NCBI GenBank assembly: GCA_019925095.2
Contig: CM034392.1
Location: 2,301,501 to 2,365,500, forward strand
Reading direction: 5' to 3'
Length of the DNA: 64,000 nt
Origin: Dendrolimus kikuchii
Lineage: Eukaryota > Arthropoda > Insecta > Lepidoptera > Lasiocampidae
Every line of letters starts with the position of its first letter. Within the stretch, counting starts at the first letter, position 1. Below, one piece after another: positions 42,345 through 53,140 of this stretch. A model generated the notes under the pieces. It was not told the DNA's origin, searched no databases, and was given only the letters and a program-made list of their open reading frames with translations. The translations under genes and the position numbers were made by a program.

Positions 42345-42700
42345 ATTATTAAAAAAAATATCTACATACGTCAGTTATTAATCTTGTTAATGTTACATAT
42401 ATTATTAGGTATATATAATTGTTTGTAATGTAATTGTATATATATATATATATACATACCATTCCTACGCTTTCATATTTCCAAAATGGAATAAGATTAT
42501 GCTTGCAATAAAAGAGTATGCAATTCATTTCCTCTGAAAGTCTTTGTTCATAAAAAGGGGACTAATTGTATACAATTAGCTCGCAGGCAATATCACGGTG
42601 CGTCGCTACCTAAAACAGCACGGGGCCAATATTAATAATTACTGCCTCATAGTACCGTGTAATATTGTTTTGTAGGGCTGCTAGGGCTGACAACTATTTG
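42345..42700. other. AT-rich with a short (AT)n
   Basis: TATATATATATATATATA at 42437-42454. No gene. Confidence 0.4.
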
Positions 42701-42830
42701 TCCGTGTAGGAACGGAGAAAGAATACAATTTCCTGCGGCCGGGCGGCCTGTCGTAAGAGGCGACAAAACAACCCACAGCCAATGGTAGATTTGCCCGCCT
42801 GGATGGCTACCATCCCTGGTCTAGAGTATC
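42701..42830 (+). mobile_element. SINE-1 5' half only
   Basis: TCCGTGTAGGAACGG to CTGGTCTAGAGTATC. The 3' half is missing, unusual for a copy made by target-primed reverse transcription, so it was probably cut by a later deletion. Confidence 0.8.
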
Positions 42831-43147
42831 ATCATTATCAACTTTATCGTACAAGGAATCTGTTAAGGCGTGTAAATAGCCCTAACACGTAGTATGCGGG
42901 CTATGATGTACCAACGTTCAGCCTAAAATTAAAATACGGTGATATAAACCAAAAGTATGCGATGCCGGGCTATCAAGATAATAACTCACACGACAACCAC
43001 TGGAGCGGCTAAAAAATATGCCCACTCACCTTATTAGAAGTACGTTGTCAGATCAGTGATCACCATAAGTTCACCACACCTTCTTCGCCACGACACCAGA
43101 CACAAGGGGAAGCCGGCCGGCTTATAACCAAATTCCAGTCCTTCCAC
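42831..43147. other. No recognisable gene
   Basis: Unique-looking sequence. Confidence 0.4.
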
Positions 43148-43340
43148 TTGATGCAACACTTTATTGCTCACCATAACTTAAACCTAGACATTTAATATGA
43201 ATACATTTCCATTAGAACAATGGGCGGCCTTATCGCTTATAGCGATCTCTTCCAGGCAACCCGGTGTCCACGGAGACATTAAAAGAAAATTTAAATAATA
43301 TTTGGCGGTTTAACTGAATTAAAACTAATTCAATCGTAAT

Positions 43341-43834
43341 GCAAAATATTCTGTCTGATGAGGAATTTATTCAATTTCATTAATACAAATATAATTAAAT
43401 ACTATAAATAAACTAAGTCTAACTAACATCTATTAACAAAAACTAAAATATCCTATAAATAAACCTAACTTAAAAATATATATATACAATAGTAAAAAAA
43501 TAAAATTAAAATAAAAGCTATATTAAAGCCCGTCCAGCCCCACCAGACCACTGTCGCTGGGCATTGTACCTAGAAGGCTGGCAGCATTACCTCGCTGGAT
43601 ACAAAGACTAATCCTTTGAGCGAGGTAAGCTCCAGCCTTCCGGTCTCCTCTTTTCTCGACTAGGCGTTTTTTAATTATTTTAAATAATTTGTGGGCACTT
43701 GGCCCCCATAGGCCCAAAGTCTCCACCCCAAACGGCTCAAATATGTAACCTGTTCCAAGGGTTACATATTTGAGCCGTTTGAGGTTTTCGGCAAAAGTGG
43801 CAGTGCGACCGGCCCCAACTTTGGACTCCTGGAC
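43341..43834 (-). mobile_element. LINE-3 insertion with inverted 5' end
   Basis: Bounded by an exact 11-bp duplication TCAATCGTAAT (43330-43340, 43835-43845). 43341-43755 is minus strand; 43759-43834 is plus strand, so the 5' piece is flipped. At the junction AAACGGCTCAAATATGTAAC faces its inverse with a ~9-bp spacer. This is the expected product of twin priming. Confidence 0.8.
43523..43750 (-). pseudogene. LINE-3 C-terminal coding fragment
   Basis: Reads FEPFGVETLGLWGPSAHKLF, then RLVEKRGDRKAGAYLAQRIS, LCIQRGN and ASLLGTMP to a stop. Same module as 31341-31574, with four to five conservative changes per ten residues in the variable part. Confidence 0.7.
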
Positions 43835-44099
43835 TCAATCGTAATTAAATATAATTAAAGAAAAAATAAAAATAATTAACTACTCTAAATATACATAATA
43901 CTATTTACTGCAACGAATTTGATTTAATGGACAAATAATGGTCATGGGTGTAGCTTGCCTGATTTTAAAGGGAGGAAGAAAATATATATCTATTTCAATC
44001 ATGTAAATGAAGCTGGTTTTAATTAATTACATTAGTGAATTTGAATCAACTAATTGTTATGCAAATAAATATAAACTTTAAAATAAACTACAAACTATA

Positions 44100-44377
44100 C
44101 AATATAAAAACTAAAACTAAATAAAAAAGCGGAAAATATCTAAAGATAAATTATTGGTCCCAAACCACTGTCACTTACTGGGAACGTTCCCAGAAGGCTG
44201 GCGGCGTTGCCACGTTGTATGGCAATGCTTAATCTTTGAGCGAAATAGACGCCAGCCTTCTGGTCGCGTGTGACGTCTACTAGACGTTTGGCGACGTCAC
44301 GGTAGACCTTTAGAGCGTTAGGACCCCACGGACCCAAAGTTTCCACCCCAAATGCCGCGGATGTGTAACCATTGTAT
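44100..44377 (-). pseudogene. LINE-3 C-terminal fragment, second copy
   Basis: GYTSAAFGVETLGPWGPNAL, then RDVAKRLVDVTRDQKAGVYF, AQRLSIAIQRGN and ASLLGTFP to a stop. The AT-rich 3' region lies on the left (44080-44140). Next to an RTE-1 insertion. Confidence 0.7.
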
Positions 44378-44388
44378 TAAACCTAAGT

Positions 44389-44861
44389 ACATACATACAT
44401 ACATACATAACTTCACGCCAGTTCCCTTGCGGGGTAGGCACGAACAACACAGCGCCATTTAGGCTTATTCTTACACAGCTCACTTGCTTCTTTGACATTC
44501 ATAACTCTTGTCATGCACGCTCGTCTGTTCTTAAGGCTCCTGACATCACCCTCTGCTAGTACACGATCAATTTGATCATGGAAGGTGTGTCGTGGCCTTC
44601 CACGACTTCTGCATCCATCCAATTTTGCATTGTATATCTGTTTTGTCATTCTTTCATCATGCATTCTTTCCACATGCCCGAACCATCGGAGCGTTCCTTT
44701 CCTTACCTTCACCTCGACACTCTCTTTCAGACCAACTCTCTTTCTTACTTCGGTATTACGAACGCGGTCCGCGAGCGTCACTCCGCAGATTTTACGCAGT
44801 GCTCGCATCTCGACCGCGTTTACTCTACTTTCATGCTCTTTCTTCCATACCCAACTCTCGC
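44389..44861 (-). mobile_element. RTE-1, longest copy
   Basis: 473 bp. Minus strand reads SWVWKKEHESRVNAVEMRAL, then KICGVTLADRVRNTEVRK and on to ARELA. SWVW...HESR-NAVEMR is the typical start of the RTE-like C-terminal region. Flanked by the exact 11-bp duplication TAAACCTAAGT (44378-44388, 44862-44872). Confidence 0.95.
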
Positions 44862-44872
44862 TAAACCTAAGT

Positions 44873-45134
44873 GTTTAATAAAAACGAATATCGTATATAG
44901 GACAAGGCTTAAAGAATATATAACACCAATCATTGTAAATAATCTCACAGAGGACCTGCAATCAATGTACAAAAATAACTACAAATCGAAGAAATATAAT
45001 TTGAAAAGATTCTATAATAATTCTCAAAGCGGACCATCAGGCTCACATGTTCAGATCTAGGGTTAAATCTTATTAAGTATTATCAAATCAGAAGTAAACA
45101 CTTGAACGATGATAACAATTCCTTGCCTCTACTC
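44873..45134. other. No recognisable gene
   Basis: AT-rich. Confidence 0.35.
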
Positions 45135-45600
45135 CTATTTTAACCGACCTCAAAAAAAAGAGGAGGTTCTCAATTCGTCGGGATCTTTTTTTTTTGTTTG
45201 TTTTTTTATGTATGTTCACCGATTACTCCGAGATTTGTGATCCGATTTACGTGATTCTTTGTTTGTTCGAGGCGGAATAGCTGCCATTTGGTTCCCTAAA
45301 AAATTGACATAGTTTGGACTAGTAGTTTTCATTTTATGAACATTTTTTATGAAAAAAATTCCATTCCGTTCCATATGTACACCGATTACTCTGAGAGTTA
45401 TGATCCGATTTACGTGATTCTTGTTTAGTTTGGTGCGGAATAGTTGCCATTTGGTCCCCTAAAAATTTAACATAGTTTGGCCCAGTAGTTTTCATTTTAC
45501 GAACAATTTTTTTTGTTCCCGTTTCTTGGGACCTATATTTTTTATGGAGCGCGGCACCTTTCGTAGGCCTACCCATACATAGCTAGACACTAACAAGTAA
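45135..45600. repeat. Repeat R with an internal ~163-bp tandem duplication
   Basis: CACCGATTACTCCGAGA ... TAGTAGTTTTCATTTTATGA (45218-45340) recurs as CACCGATTACTCTGAGA ... CAGTAGTTTTCATTTTACGA (45381-45503). The block begins with TTTTAACCGACCTC, a start common to lepidopteran repeats. No coding. Confidence 0.55.
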
Positions 45601-45626
45601 AAAATAAAGCAAAAAAAACTTCGTTT

Positions 45627-45753
45627 AAAAAAACCGACTTCAAAAACTAAAAAGTATAAAAGACTTCAAGATGTTTTAGATAATATATGTTAATAATAAT
45701 AGCTTTAGAAATAAGTTATTTTATACTTTTTAGTTTTTGAAGTCAGTTTTTTT
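45627..45753. mobile_element. MITE with 34-bp inverted ends
   Basis: AAAAAAACCGACTTCAAAAA and TTTTTGAAGTCAGTTTTTTT are inverse copies that extend to AACTAAAAAGTATAAAA on each side. TA probably flanks. 127 bp, non-coding. Confidence 0.65.
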
Positions 45754-45889
45754 ATATAACAACAGTATTGGGTAAATTCTATTTAAAATTGTTTTACTAT
45801 GAATCATAACTTTTTCGTGATTTTACACGACTATCTGCGGTACAAATAAACCATACTTGAATATGTCTTTATGTATATGAATACACAAA

Positions 45890-46610
45890 ACACTAATTTA
45901 CGACAGTGAAAGTTGGGTGTGGCAGAAGCAGCATGAAAGTAGAATAAATGCAGTTGAAACAAGAGCTTTGAGAAGTATATATGAGGTAAGCATGAATGAT
46001 ATGATACGGAATAGTGTAATAAGGGAACGTTGTGGATTGAAAGAAGATGTAATAACAAGAGTTGAAAAAGGAATGTTAAGGTGGTTTGTTCATGTAGAGA
46101 GGATGGATGAAAGTAGAATCTGATAGTAGATCGTATATATTGTGAATGATAAAGTTGGCACCGGTAAACTACGACGTATATATCATGATCAAATAACAGA
46201 AGTGTTAAAACGAGGTCAGGTAAAAAGCATATCAAGTAAATGCGCATGCACTTCCTTGAGCCGCTTCGCTCTTGTACGCAACGGTTCTATAGAACGTTTC
46301 TCTTGCATACCGTGGGGATTTGGAATGAGCTCCCAGCCGAGGTTTTCCCACAGCGCTACAACATGAGGATTTTTAAAAAGGGGGTCGTAAAATTTCTTCG
46401 AGGCCGGCAGCGCGTTAGTGACACTTCTGGTGTTGTAAACGTCTATAGGCGACGGTAACCGCTTTCCATCAGGTGGGCCGTCTGCCTGTCTGCTGTACTC
46501 TAGCGATAAAAAAAAAGTAGATGAAGCGAAAGTTCTTTGTTAGGATCATCGCAAGTGGAGATCTATAGTCTCTGCTTACCCCCATGGGAAACAGGCGTGA
46601 TAATATGTAT
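45890..46610 (+). pseudogene. RTE-1 relative, older, split by LINE-1
   Basis: Reads SESWVWQKQHESRINAVETR, then RSIYEVSMNDMIRNSVI, then GMLRWFVHVERMDESRI and a stop, DQITEVLKRGQVKS, and, after the LINE-1 insert, WRSIVSAYPHGKQA with a stop and a GTATGTATGTATA tail. It has in-frame stops and is more diverged than RTE-1, so it is an older sister lineage. Confidence 0.8.
46250..46516 (+). mobile_element. LINE-1 3' end (reference copy)
   Basis: Frame reads PLRSCTQRFYRTFLLHTVG, IWNELPAEVFPQRYNM, FKKGVVKFLRGRQRV. WNELP-x-x-VFP...F-K-G is the C-terminus of a non-LTR reverse transcriptase. The non-coding end GGCGACGGTAACCGCTTTCC ... GTCTGCCTGTCTGCTGTAC then poly-A is nearly the same as the SINE-1 tail. 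Inserted in an older RTE. Confidence 0.7.
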
Positions 46611-46616
46611 GTATGT

Positions 46617-46855
46617 ATATGAATGAAAGGACAATTTTTTTGAATGGAGGAATTGTAGTAAAAATTACTATTATTTATTATTATCTTACATCCATTTATT
46701 TTCAAAAATTTTACATTTTTTTTAAATATATAAAAAGTAAACATTTTTTTATAAAAAAATAAATAACACTATTCTTTTATAAAAATACATCAAAAATAAA
46801 ATATATATTCAATAAAAAAAATATAAAATCTTGCAGATCACCGCCAGCGGGGCCT
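46617..46855. other. AT-rich, 3' side of LINE-6
   Basis: Almost only A and T. Probably includes the 3' tail of the LINE-6 copy on the minus strand. Confidence 0.4.
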
Positions 46856-46875
46856 AGGGTCCAAACTACCGGTGG

Positions 46876-47996
46876 TTAGGGCTCCAGAGACAGGAACCTT
46901 CTCACAATCCGTGCCGTGTCCAAGAGTGCTGCCTTCTGTATCTGGCCCTTCACCCAGCTTCCCACTGAAAGCCTCTCTAGATGACAGTCGAGGCTTTTCG
47001 CTATAAGACCGTTGACGGTGACAACTATCGGCACAATGCTCGTTGACTCCAGACGCCACATAGCGGTAACCTCGTGAGCAAGATCTAAGTACTTACTTAG
47101 TTTTTCTTTTTCTTTCTTTACAAGGTTATCGTCATGCGGGATACTGATGTCAACGAGTATTGCTCGTCGCGCAGATCGATCTATTATCACGATATTAGGC
47201 TTATTGGCTACAATAGTCCTGTCCGTGATAACTGATCGATCCCAGTAGAGCGGGGCACGACTGTTTTCAAGAACTGGCTCCGGCGAGTACTGGTAATAAG
47301 GCACCTCCGTTTCCACAAGACCGTATCGAAGGGCAAGTTGCTGGTGGATAATCCTGGCTACGAGGTTATGTCTGTGCAAGTATTCGCCGTTAGAAAGATG
47401 TGAACAGCCGGAAACAATATGCCTGAGGGATTCACCTGGGCGATGACATGCCCGACAGATGTCCAAGGTGCCATCCTTCAGGATATATCTTCGGTAGTTA
47501 TTCGTCTTAATAACTTCGTCCATAATTGCAAAGACAAAACCTTCGGTTTCTCCAAAGAGGTTACCGAACCGTAGCCAGTTTACCGACGCTGACAGGTCTA
47601 CATCGGGCCCTGTTAAGGCCCGATAAAACCTACCATGCAGCTCCTTGCTCTTCCATACGTTGATGCGGTCGGAGGCGCTCAGTACTGCCAGATTGCACCA
47701 ATTCTCTTTAGCCAACGAGAGCATGGTAAGACCTTTGTCTACTGCCACAACATCTTTATGCAAGCCCACGTCCATCTTAAGGAAATATGCCCTGAGATTG
47801 TTCACCTCGCGATTATGCAGATCTTTGGCATTTAGAAAGCCTCGGCCTCCACATCTTCGCGAGATGTACAATCTCATTACTGATGAACGTGGGTGATGCA
47901 TACGATATTTTGTCAGTAGGCAACGGACTCTTCGATCTAGGGCGTCCAGCTCCGTTTGGTTCCACCTGAGTATGCCAAAGGAGTATGGTAATATTA
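46876..47996 (-). CDS. LINE-6 C-terminus with restriction-like endonuclease
   Basis: Longest open frame in the window. It can be read from ~47996 (YSFGILRWNQTELDALDRRV), with the first Met at 47901, to a stop at 46876: about 373 codons without a break. It has the zinc knuckle CRACHRPGESLRHIVSGC (about 47470-47400) and, further on, KPNIVIIDRSARRAILVDIS followed by EKEKLSKYLDLAHE. That order (CCHC, then a PD-(D/E)xK-type fold with the IDR...LVDI...K residues) is that of R2/R4-type non-LTR elements. The reverse transcriptase core is missing, so it is a 5'-truncated insertion, but little decayed. It ends in a short 3' untranslated end. Confidence 0.75.
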
Positions 47997-48018
47997 TTAT
48001 TATTATTATTAGTAATTT

Positions 48019-48262
48019 GCCAGGTGGTAGGGCATTTGCCCGATTGGATGGCTACCACCCCTGGTCTAAAGTATGTCGCCATAACAACCTTGAGTTGTGT
48101 TCCGGCATTAGTGACCAGGTTCCAGTCTCCCTTAAGAGAGCAGCAGCGCATTTGTAGCATCTTTGGTGTTGCAAATGTCTATAGGCGATGGTAACCGCTT
48201 TTCATCAAGTGGGCCCTCTGCCTGTCTGCTGAGCTCCTGCAATAAAAAAAATAAATAAAAAA
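48019..48262 (+). mobile_element. SINE-1, 5'-truncated
   Basis: Starts CCAGGTGGTAGGGC after an ATT run and goes to poly-A. Confidence 0.85.
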
Positions 48263-48899
48263 AAGTAACATATAGTACCAACCCTAATGGTAACAGTAGC
48301 ACACGCTGCCAATACTGTACGTAGGAGCAATATCACGCGCCAATACTTGCCAATATGAGAAGTCGGCCCTATAACAGGGTTATAGCAGTCACTGATAATT
48401 GTTGACACTGTATAGTTAATTAGGGTTTCGGCACCTAAGGCAAAAGCGTACCGAAGCTGCTTAGTTTGAGTGCGTGGAACTTTAACTATGAAGGGTGTTG
48501 TAAAGTTGATAAATATAAGAAAAATTGACAGCTTTTATATGACTGAAAAGCGAGAATATCAGTGCATACAAAAAAATCTTATGTGACCTAGATTTGTTAA
48601 CAAAATACCAAGTACCTGAGAACAAATGTGATATAATTGACTTTTATTTAATAATATTAAATTAATTTACAATTTATATGTATTGACACGACATGATTTA
48701 ATTGATTGATATAGTACATATTATGTAAAAATAAATTATAGGTAATATATATACATGTAAAGGAATAATAATATTGAAAATAATTAAACATTAATAAATA
48801 ATTTCGTTAAGTGGTTGTAAAAATAGATATAGCTGTGTTAAAGAAAACGGATTTTTCAAATAATATAAATCAGAAATATTAAATTAATTTACAATTATA
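48263..48899. other. AT-rich, no gene seen
   Basis: Nothing supportable. Confidence 0.4.
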
Positions 48900-49022
48900 T
48901 TTTTTTTTTTTGCACACCATGAAAATGGTAGAATGTATAGGACATCAACTTATCATTGTAACAACTTTTGTACTACATTCTGGCAAATAAAGATTATTAT
49001 TATTATTATTATATTATTATTA
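48900..49022 (+). mobile_element. LINE 3' tail with (ATT)n
   Basis: CTACATTCTGGCAAATAAAG then a run of ATT. The AATAAA next to the microsatellite is typical of a LINE 3' end. Confidence 0.45.
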
Positions 49023-49149
49023 TACAAATCAACAGGTATGCGATGCGGACACATGCTACTAAAAAAATCGAATATTATATATATCAAAACAGATGTTAAA
49101 ATAAGAGTATATCATGTAACTTTAAAAATAACATCTACAATATTATAAC

Positions 49150-49560
49150 ATTCTAAAAGTGCCGCGTCTGTACATTGAAGCTATATAAAGAAAAGAACTG
49201 GATTTTTTTAGATTTTGTGTCTGTTTGTTCGGAATTCACTTAAAAACTACTGGACCGATTTCGATCGAAAGCAAATTCTTAGATTTAAAATCTTCGCTAC
49301 TTTTTTCTCCCGGCAATGCTGGATTTTCCTGCAGCACAGCACTGATTTTCAGCACCAACCCCCATCTCAACTACTGTCCATTATGGCCCACTCTGACTAT
49401 GATCAATCAAGGACTAAATATCTATTCAAATGAAATACTTGACATACATATACTAAGTAATTAAAGTATAAGATAACAGACTAGTCAGGACTGTGACGTT
49501 AAAAAAAATAATTTTGATAAAGGCTAATTCAGTAGTAGTATAGTACTACAGTAGTTTTGT
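49150..49560. repeat. Interspersed repeat H, unsplit copy
   Basis: CTGTACATTGAAGCTAT ... GTTCGGAATTCACTTAAAAA is the uninterrupted form of 38205-38620. 49263-49560 has no other feature. Confidence 0.45.
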
Positions 49561-49566
49561 ATATAT

Positions 49567-50143
49567 TGTTACATGCCGACAAAGGTGAATGCACACCTGC
49601 CTGCCATAAAGCGCAGTTTATTACCTTCCCGTATTTGGACTTCTTTTGTTTACTTTGTGTTTGTAAAATTCGTAATTATAAAAACAGCCCATTGTGTATT
49701 GTCATCTTTTATAGCAGTCATTAGGCAGGTGTGTCGAACTGATTCTAAGAAATCCGATCTATGCGAGCTGGCAGACATATTGTGTCGGTGTAGCAATGGC
49801 CCAGTGGAGAGATCGGCAGTCTAGCGAGAACCACGATCAAAGCAAGACGTGTACATTCAATAAGCTATATAGTGACGGACTCTGCGCGTGTTATTGGATC
49901 GTGCATTTTGTACTGGTTGCGTCCAGTTATATTTGTACCTGTGTTATACGTGTTTGTATAGTTCTAATAAATTCTGACAAGAGTTATGAATGTCAAAGAA
50001 GCAAGTGACGTGTGTAAGAATAAGCCTAAATGGCGCTCTGTCGTTCGTGCCTACCCCGCAAGGGAACTGGCGTGAAGTTATGTATGTAATAAATTCTATA
50101 GTAATTCCAACGGCATTTTAATTCGGGTCCCACACTCGTAACA
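49567..50143 (+). mobile_element. LTR-1 solo LTR with RTE-1 inside
   Basis: TGTTAC...GTAACA with ATAT on each side (49563-49566, 50144-50147). The RTE-1 copy at 49976-50086 lies within. Confidence 0.85.
49976..50086 (+). mobile_element. RTE-1, short copy
   Basis: Flanked by the exact 11-bp duplication TAATAAATTCT (49965-49975, 50087-50097), so it landed on the polyadenylation signal of the LTR. Confidence 0.9.
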
Positions 50144-50324
50144 ATATTTTTTTTCGTTTCGGAGTTATATAATTTTTTTAGTGATCTTTGAGAAAATTAT
50201 ATCAAATCGGTTTTAAATATTTTTAAATTCATTTTTGGTATTTTTATTTGGGAGTTTTTTTTTTGTAACAAGTCCTTATGAATTGAACTTTTACATGTAA
50301 AGTAATTAGCACGCAGCGTTTCTT

Positions 50325-50437
50325 AAGAACGTTTGCCTTGAATACCGTTTGGATTTGGAACGAGCTTCCCAGCTGAGGTTCTCTCACAGTTTTACGATAT
50401 GGGTTTTTTTTAAAGAGAGTCACATAAAATTTCTTCT
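50325..50437 (+). mobile_element. LINE-1 coding relic
   Basis: FLRTFALNTVWIWNELPS then a stop and decayed VLRYGFFLKRV. Same C-terminus as 46250-46516. Confidence 0.55.
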
Positions 50438-50464
50438 GAAGGGTGAGCCCCGATTAGCGGTTTG

Positions 50465-50945
50465 TAACTCCTGAGTAATTAACTCAAAAGATATATATCC
50501 GACGTGAAGAGTGATTAGATCTGTATATCACTTGCGTTCAAAATGTGTCTTTATATCTTTAACTCTTTAGTTCATTCCTGTTCCACGCGATGACTATAGA
50601 TCCGAGTGAGAAGAAAGTAGACTAGAAAGAAAAGAGAAAGAATGATTAGCCTGCGCACTGCGCATGTGTAGTAAGTGAACGAGGAAACCGAATATAATAG
50701 CAAGCCAAAATAAATCGTAACACTGTAGTTTTATGGTGTAATTTTGCTTTAATGTAATTAATTTTATTATATTTTTCACTCTATTTGTTTAATTTTTTTC
50801 ATATCAGTTTATCAGTATATCACTCACAGATAATAACTCATCTTGTCTGCAATTGACACTGACATTATTCACTGTAAAGATAAAGAGTTAAAGATATAAA
50901 AGAATGATATATATCTTTGTATCAAAAAGATATATATCACTCTTG
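50465..50945. repeat. Fold-back element with inverted inner arms
   Basis: TTTATATCTTTAACTCTTTAG (50550-50571) is inverted as AAGAGTTAAAGATATAAAAG (50884-50903). GATATATATC palindromes lie outside each arm. May be a fold-back DNA element; the ends are not sharp. Confidence 0.45.
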
Positions 50946-50974
50946 TCTTCTTGGTGAGTGATTTTTCCCATGAC

Positions 50975-51558
50975 TAGCCCCGATAGGGTGGAAGAGCGAG
51001 ATGGAATGCTCCTTCGTCTCAAAGGAAGATCTCCCAGCGAGGCTAATGTTGTTCCTCGCAGGCCTAGACCTATCTATTATGTTGAAAATTTGGATATATT
51101 CTTTGTATGTTTCGGGAAACGTTTGTGACATCAATTATTGCACAGCGCCATCTATTGGCTTGTGGGTGTTTCACTACACACCCCCTTGCTGAGACTGGAA
51201 GTCGATGGTAGACGAATGAAGTCGAGAGTTGTTCACAGCTATCAGTGCTTCTCGTAGTATGCCGCCAATTCATTTATCACTTGGCAGTCCTGTGAGTCGG
51301 ACTGGATGCAGTTCTAGTAAGTCAGAACTTTATTCGTTGTCCCAGTGAAGGGGCTGATCCATATTGGGTGGAGGAGCGAGATGGAATGCTCCTCCATCTC
51401 AAAGGAAGATCTTCCAGCGAGGCTAATGTTGTTCCTCGCAGGCCTAGACCCATCTATTATGTTGAAAATTTGTATATATTCTTTGTATGTTTCGGGAAAC
51501 GTTTGTGACATCAATTATTGCACAACGCCATCTATTGGCTTCTAAGTGTTCCACTACA
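50975..51558. repeat. ~200-bp direct repeat with a ~180-bp spacer
   Basis: GGTGGAAGAGCGAGATGGAA ... CGCCATCTATTGGCTTG (about 50987-51178) recurs 380 bases later as GGTGGAGGAGCGAGATGGAA ... CGCCATCTATTGGCTTC (about 51367-51558). Identity is roughly 94% by eye. The minus-strand frames are alike in both (MSQTFPETYKEYIQIFNII). Confidence 0.75.
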
Positions 51559-51560
51559 CT

Positions 51561-51640
51561 TCGAGGCCGGCAGCGCGTTGGTAACAGCTTTCATCATATA
51601 GGTTGTCTGCCTCTCTGATGTACTCTAGTTACACAAAAAA
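51561..51640 (+). mobile_element. LINE-1 3' tail
   Basis: TTCGAGGCCGGCAGCGCGTT then a shortened tail and A-run. Confidence 0.55.
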
Positions 51641-51850
51641 ATCTATCGTCGTAACAAGATTCATTTATTTATTAACTTACAAACATCGCTATCATTAGAG
51701 TTGTCACCAATACGATAGCGTGGTATACATAATATACATACATATTCAGTCATCATAACATTTAGTATAATATGCAGTTCTTGTGAATTCAGTCACAGCA
51801 CAAATAAAAATGACAATTTGTTGACATATCTTGCTCAGAATTATCTAAGA

Positions 51851-52345
51851 CTAGCTGCGCCCGTGGTTTCACCCGCGTGGTCATGGAAAATCGATACATT
51901 TTGGATCATTCTCACTACCTATATATCTTTATACATTATATAGCCTATGTGTTATTCTGATGTGTAAGCTATATTATTGTAAAGTTTCATCAAAATCCAT
52001 TCAGTAGTTTTTGCATTTTTTTATTTTTTTTTATTGCAGGAGTTCAGTAGACAGGCAGACGGCCCACTAGATGGAAAGCGGTTACCATCGCCTATGGACA
52101 TTTGCAACACTAAAGGTGCTACAGTCACTAATGCAGGAACACAACTCAAGGTTGTTATGGCGACATGCTTTAGACCAGGGGTGGTCGCCATCCAGTCGGA
52201 CAAATGCCCTACCACCTGGCTGTGGGTTGTTTTGTCGCCTCTTACGACAGGCCGCCCGGCCGCAGGAAATTGTATTCTTTCTCCGTTCCTGCACGGATAG
52301 AGTAACAAACATACATCCATTAATTCTTACAAACTTTCGCGTTTA
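51851..52345 (-). mobile_element. CTAG-ended Helitron-like repeat, split by SINE-1
   Basis: CTAGCTGCGCCCGTGGTTTC ... AGTAGTTTTTGCAT | SINE-1 | AGAGTAACAAACATACATCC ... CGCGTTTATAG. It is the well-known CTAG-ended lepidopteran repeat type, minus strand. Confidence 0.55.
52016..52297 (-). mobile_element. SINE-1, near full length
   Basis: Both fixed ends present; an internal deletion of ~45 bases removes AAATGCGCTGCTGC and neighbours. Confidence 0.85.
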
Positions 52346-53140
52346 TAGTATTTATTATTATGGAGAAGAGATAAATCACCACAACTCTAAACAACAACTA
52401 CTTAATACATACACAAGCGAAGACTTGATAGGATAAATGGAAGCTTCATTGATTGCGCATTAAGGGGGTCGGCATAGATAAATAGCTACAGATAAGCGAA
52501 TATGTCACCGATCGGGTTATTAATCTAGAGGCGAGCTACGAGGCTGCCTATGGCGTGATAGTTATTGTATTTATTAGCTGTACGTAGAAGGGTTGACGAT
52601 GGTGTGACGTCACGCGCCTACAGTCAGAGTAGCGTTGACAAAGAAAAAAATCCTAGCAAAAAAAACCGACTCCGAGAGTAAAAATTGGCAAAAAAACAAA
52701 TTTTACTTCGCACCGCATTCACGGTACATACTCGGTATTGACTTGTAATAAACCTTACAGTATTTCAATCACTACACATTATCTATTTGATTTTGAGGAA
52801 ATTCTTGCTGTACCATGGGAATCCAAAGTCCAATAGAAAAGAAATTTTATGGGACTATCCTTAAGTTGTACTGAATGCAACGCAAAGAAGTGATTAAAAT
52901 CGATTCAGAAACAAAAAGGTATGGTTAAATATACATAAAAAAAATACACAACGTATTGATAATATTCTCCTTTTTTGAAGTTGGTTAAAATTTTGACAAG
53001 TACTTGTTGGACTATGCGCTACCATTTTTTTCATTTGATAGTGGAACCATAAAAAAGTATAACCTTGAAAATACTCCGTATTTCAAGAAGCAGAAGTAGC
53101 GTGCAGACCATGAGTTATCATTGTAGCCTTTCGCTTACTG
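52346..53140. other. Unassigned, with AACCGACT-type repeat ends
   Basis: AAAAAAAACCGACTCCG (52660) and GAAGTTGGTTAAAA (52977-52990) are loosely inverted and could bound an old element. No gene is visible. Confidence 0.35.

Larger units (their letters stand above)
43148..43985 (-). mobile_element. LINE-2 3' end, split by LINE-3
   Basis: Left part ACTTTATTGCTCACC ... GGGCGGCCTTATCGC; right part (43846-43985) TTTAATGGACAAATAATGGT and the AVRLWNSLP region in decayed form. Interrupted by the LINE-3 insertion at 43341-43834. Confidence 0.65.
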
